In this document: piece by piece, positions 6,494 to 8,074 of the stretch
Layout: each line of letters begins with the position of its first letter
Numbering within the stretch: position 1 is the first letter of the stretch
Position numbers and translations under genes: made by a program
Assembly (NCBI GenBank): GCA_002436205.1
Contig: DJKT01000027.1
Span: 1 to 8,074 of the forward strand
Origin: Candidatus Peribacter sp. UBA6535
Lineage (GTDB): Bacteria; Patescibacteriota; Gracilibacteria; Peribacterales; Peribacteraceae
Reading direction: 5' to 3'
Length of the DNA: 8,074 bases
The notes under the pieces: model-generated
What the model was told of the DNA's origin: nothing
The model's input: only the letters and a program-made list of their open reading frames with translations
Databases searched by the model: none

Positions 6494-6874
6494 TCATACT
6501 GCCTCAAACCTATCCGCCACAAATGGAGTTAGCTCTTTGCGAACTGGACGAATTGCTAATGCGAGGTCTTCAAGAGACCCGCCATCAAGAACATGTTTAT
6601 GCCACCCTCGAATCATATTAGGGATTGCCTTAATGAACGGATACTGGTTTTGGTTATCAAGTGATAACGCCTCTTCAGCCAGAGCCTCGCACTTCATTAG
6701 ATGCTTGTTGATACAATCATGACACTGCATATCCGGCTGGTTCAGATGATCCTCAAGAAGAGTAAACTCCTTACACATCTCCCTCATATTAAAGAGGGGA
6801 TCCATTATTGGTTGCATGGCCGGCTCTTCGGCGCACTCGATCAATGTTCTTATGTATTCACGAAGTAGTCTCAT
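6494..6874 (-). CDS. small Cys/His-containing conserved protein with N-terminal CTS-like peptide
   Basis: This 126-residue protein begins MRLLREYIRTLIEC, a CTS-like peptide in which the candidate site is L-I-E. The core is helical: FNMREMCKEFTLLEDHL at 28-44, then C51-x-x-C54-x3-H58-x3-C62, a possible metal site, then EALAEEALSLD at 63-73. I have an impression of this LLEDHL...CxDCxxKH...EALAEEA pattern as a widespread phage family of unknown function. The start overlaps the upstream stop (ATGA) and follows a G-run ribosome site. By its leader it would be packaged; whether it binds metal, DNA or a partner cannot be told. Confidence 0.75.
   Translation of the reverse strand: MRLLREYIRTLIECAEEPAMQPIMDPLFNMREMCKEFTLLEDHLNQPDMQCHDCINKHLMKCEALAEEALSLDNQNQYPFIKAIPNMIRGWHKHVLDGGSLEDLALAIRPVRKELTPFVADRFEAV
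6833..6874 (-). repeat. CTS-like copy, N-terminal, small Cys/His gene
   Basis: Encodes MRLLREYIRTLIEC. The candidate site is L-I-E, in the same shifted register as the copy at 6451. Confidence 0.75.
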
Positions 6875-8074
6875 CCGAACCCCCCAAGTTTCTTCAAGAT
6901 TTTAATTCCCTTAACTCGAATGGAACCAAATCCGACGATCTCCTCTTCCCAATGAAAGTCGTCTAGACGATCGAATCTGTACAATTCCTTCAAGTCAAGA
7001 AACGTATTCGTCGCCGAGTCTGCGATCAAAACTACTCCTACCATACCGTGCCCAGCCTGGCCAAACTGCTCGGCCACGTCTCTTGATGGAGTCCATGAAG
7101 ACACTGTTCTTGATTCATTCCGGTTTTGATATTCGAAATCAACCGGGATAACATCAGACCACTGCCAGTGAAGTTTTGATGTTGGCCATGTTGCTTCTTT
7201 CCAGCCAGGCGCGTGTTCATCCAAGTATTCTTGTGAAACTTCCAAGCCGCGGTAGGCGTCGCCACTCGTATGCAGTATGAAAACGTCGTTATAAGCTGGA
7301 TCTTTGGAAAAACTTACTATCGCATCTAGCAAATTTTGGGGTATTTTAGAATTAAGGCCATGAAGATGCCTGTACAAAGCGGTCCAAATTCGTTCTTCTA
7401 GCTCTGTGTCTTTTTCGGATCCCATATGCCGACCCATAGGTGCTCTGTCTGCGAACACTTGGCGACCGAGTTCACCGGACTCCAGCATTGTCCTCACGTA
7501 CTGTCGTAACGATAGCTCGACATTTTCTTGTACGCCCCCGGCTGCGCCGTGGATTCCTCGCTCATCGAAATTTTGATTAACCCAAGCCTCCAATTTATCA
7601 TTCATGTCAGGGAGTGGAGCATCTGGTGGGAGGCTTTCGAGCCAAGGAATCACGACCTCATCGAATGCAGCTTCAAGCCGATCATCCAACATTTGCTGAT
7701 ACTTATCATCAATATCCAGCATGTCTAGAACGACGTTGTCTTTCGTGGCCAGATCATCGGGAGTGTCTTTTGCTAATTTGTAAATATCACCGATTGTCTT
7801 GGCCATCTTAATTCCTTTCCCAACCACAGGAATAAATTTAACCATCTCCCAACCAATTTTCTTAGCGAGCTGCTTCATACGTTCTTTACGCTGGGCTTCA
7901 TCATCTACACCCTTGATAACTCCCAAAGCATCTAAAACGCTTCCAACCGTTTGGCGGCCCACTTCTTCGTTCAGTACCTCTCTTATATACTCACGTAAGG
8001 AAGCTTCATTATACGTGGCGATCTTGATTCTATCAGGTGGAATGTCTTCCAGTACTGCCGCTGTTCCCGTAACT
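6871..8074 (-). CDS. multidomain ADP-ribosyltransferase with two internal CTS-like segments (5' end beyond window)
   Basis: The reading frame is open to the right edge, giving 400 residues from codon 8073-8071; a GTG at 7962 is only an internal codon. A CTS-like segment (LREYIREVLNE, 26-36 of the visible part) is preceded by unknown sequence, so at least one more module lies upstream. Residues 37-185 are a helical domain with QTVGSVLDALG and the hydrophobic FIPVVGKG stretch, matching the domain in the gene at 5473-6492. A second, weaker CTS-like segment follows (ELSLRQYVRTMLE, 186-198). Residues 199-400 are an ART with AYRG (R275), SSWT (325-328) and E376-x-E378 in WEEEIV, the E-x-E of arginine-specific enzymes. 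Cleavage would give about 162 and 202 residue pieces. The stop forms an ATGA overlap with the next gene. Role is inferred as an injected ART of the Alt type. Confidence 0.85.
   Translation of the reverse strand, partial: VTGTAAVLEDIPPDRIKIATYNEASLREYIREVLNEEVGRQTVGSVLDALGVIKGVDDEAQRKERMKQLAKKIGWEMVKFIPVVGKGIKMAKTIGDIYKLAKDTPDDLATKDNVVLDMLDIDDKYQQMLDDRLEAAFDEVVIPWLESLPPDAPLPDMNDKLEAWVNQNFDERGIHGAAGGVQENVELSLRQYVRTMLESGELGRQVFADRAPMGRHMGSEKDTELEERIWTALYRHLHGLNSKIPQNLLDAIVSFSKDPAYNDVFILHTSGDAYRGLEVSQEYLDEHAPGWKEATWPTSKLHWQWSDVIPVDFEYQNRNESRTVSSWTPSRDVAEQFGQAGHGMVGVVLIADSATNTFLDLKELYRFDRLDDFHWEEEIVGFGSIRVKGIKILKKLGGFG
7480..7518 (-). repeat. CTS-like copy, internal, degenerate, in truncated ART gene
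   Basis: Encodes ELSLRQYVRTMLE. The site would be M-L-E, not a strict (L/I)-x-E, so cleavage here is less certain. Its position between the helical module and the ART matches the copy at 5974. Confidence 0.6.
7966..8004 (-). repeat. CTS-like copy, internal, first visible in truncated ART gene
   Basis: Encodes ASLREYIREVLNE, with site L-N-E. It precedes the helical module. The reading frame is open upstream of it, so it is internal unless an unusual start lies in the last 70 nt of the window. Confidence 0.7.

Noticed and set aside
6493..6522. Longer start for the second ART gene (10 extra residues, MWRIGLRQYE)
   Set aside because: The extra residues lie wholly inside the previous gene, and the ATG at 6492 starts the leader exactly as in the other genes, with GAGG at suitable distance.
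7960..7962. GTG as start of the ART gene at the right end
   Set aside because: The frame is open through to the window edge and encodes a CTS-like segment just upstream, so this is an internal Val codon and the gene is 5'-truncated.
1062..8004. Reading the eleven short repeats as a CRISPR or regulatory DNA repeat
   Set aside because: Spacing is irregular, all copies are in frame inside genes and the peptide is better conserved than the DNA, so the repeat is a protein element.

Overview
The window looks like part of a large tailed-phage genome (Caudoviricetes with a T4-like head-maturation strategy), probably from an environmental or marine source. The evidence is a dense one-strand gene array with ATGA overlaps, phage-type HAD phosphatases, several ADP-ribosyltransferase (ART) domains, and a short N-terminal peptide resembling the capsid-targeting sequence (CTS) of T4 internal head proteins. 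No capsid, tail or protease gene lies in the window, so the T4-like assignment is inferred. I see no tRNA, rRNA, CRISPR array, insertion sequence or terminator.

All eleven genes lie on the minus strand, so transcription runs from 8074 towards 1. In that order they are: a 5'-truncated multidomain ART protein (6871-8074); a small Cys/His protein (6494-6874); a second multidomain ART protein (5473-6492); a small Cys-His-Asp peptidase- or transglutaminase-like protein (5114-5476); two tandem paralogous GNAT-like proteins (4374-5117 and 3745-4377); a conserved phage protein of unknown function (3194-3748); an ART plus unknown-domain fusion (1644-3176); a GNAT acetyltransferase (1105-1647); a 5'(3')-deoxyribonucleotidase-like HAD phosphatase (399-1103); and the N-terminal part of a second, 'Swiss army knife'-type HAD protein (1-402). 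Of the ten junctions, seven are 4-nt overlaps, two are 1-nt gaps and one is a 17-nt gap, which fits a single translationally coupled operon. No non-coding stretch exceeds 17 nt.

The striking feature is a peptide of about 12 residues, consensus LLREYIRELLTE, present eleven times in nine of the eleven proteins. Six copies are at the extreme N-terminus and five are internal. Each ends in a sequence matching or nearly matching the (L/I)-x-E site cut by T4 gp21-type prohead proteases. In T4 such a peptide directs internal proteins, including the ADP-ribosyltransferase Alt, into the prohead and is cut off during maturation. I infer that this operon encodes capsid-packaged effectors injected with the DNA, and that several are polyproteins whose modules are separated by cleavable CTS-like linkers. 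The cargo would include three ARTs, one to three acetyltransferases, a nucleotidase and several unknown domains. Packaging and cleavage are inference; the repeated motif, its positions and the domain motifs are visible directly.
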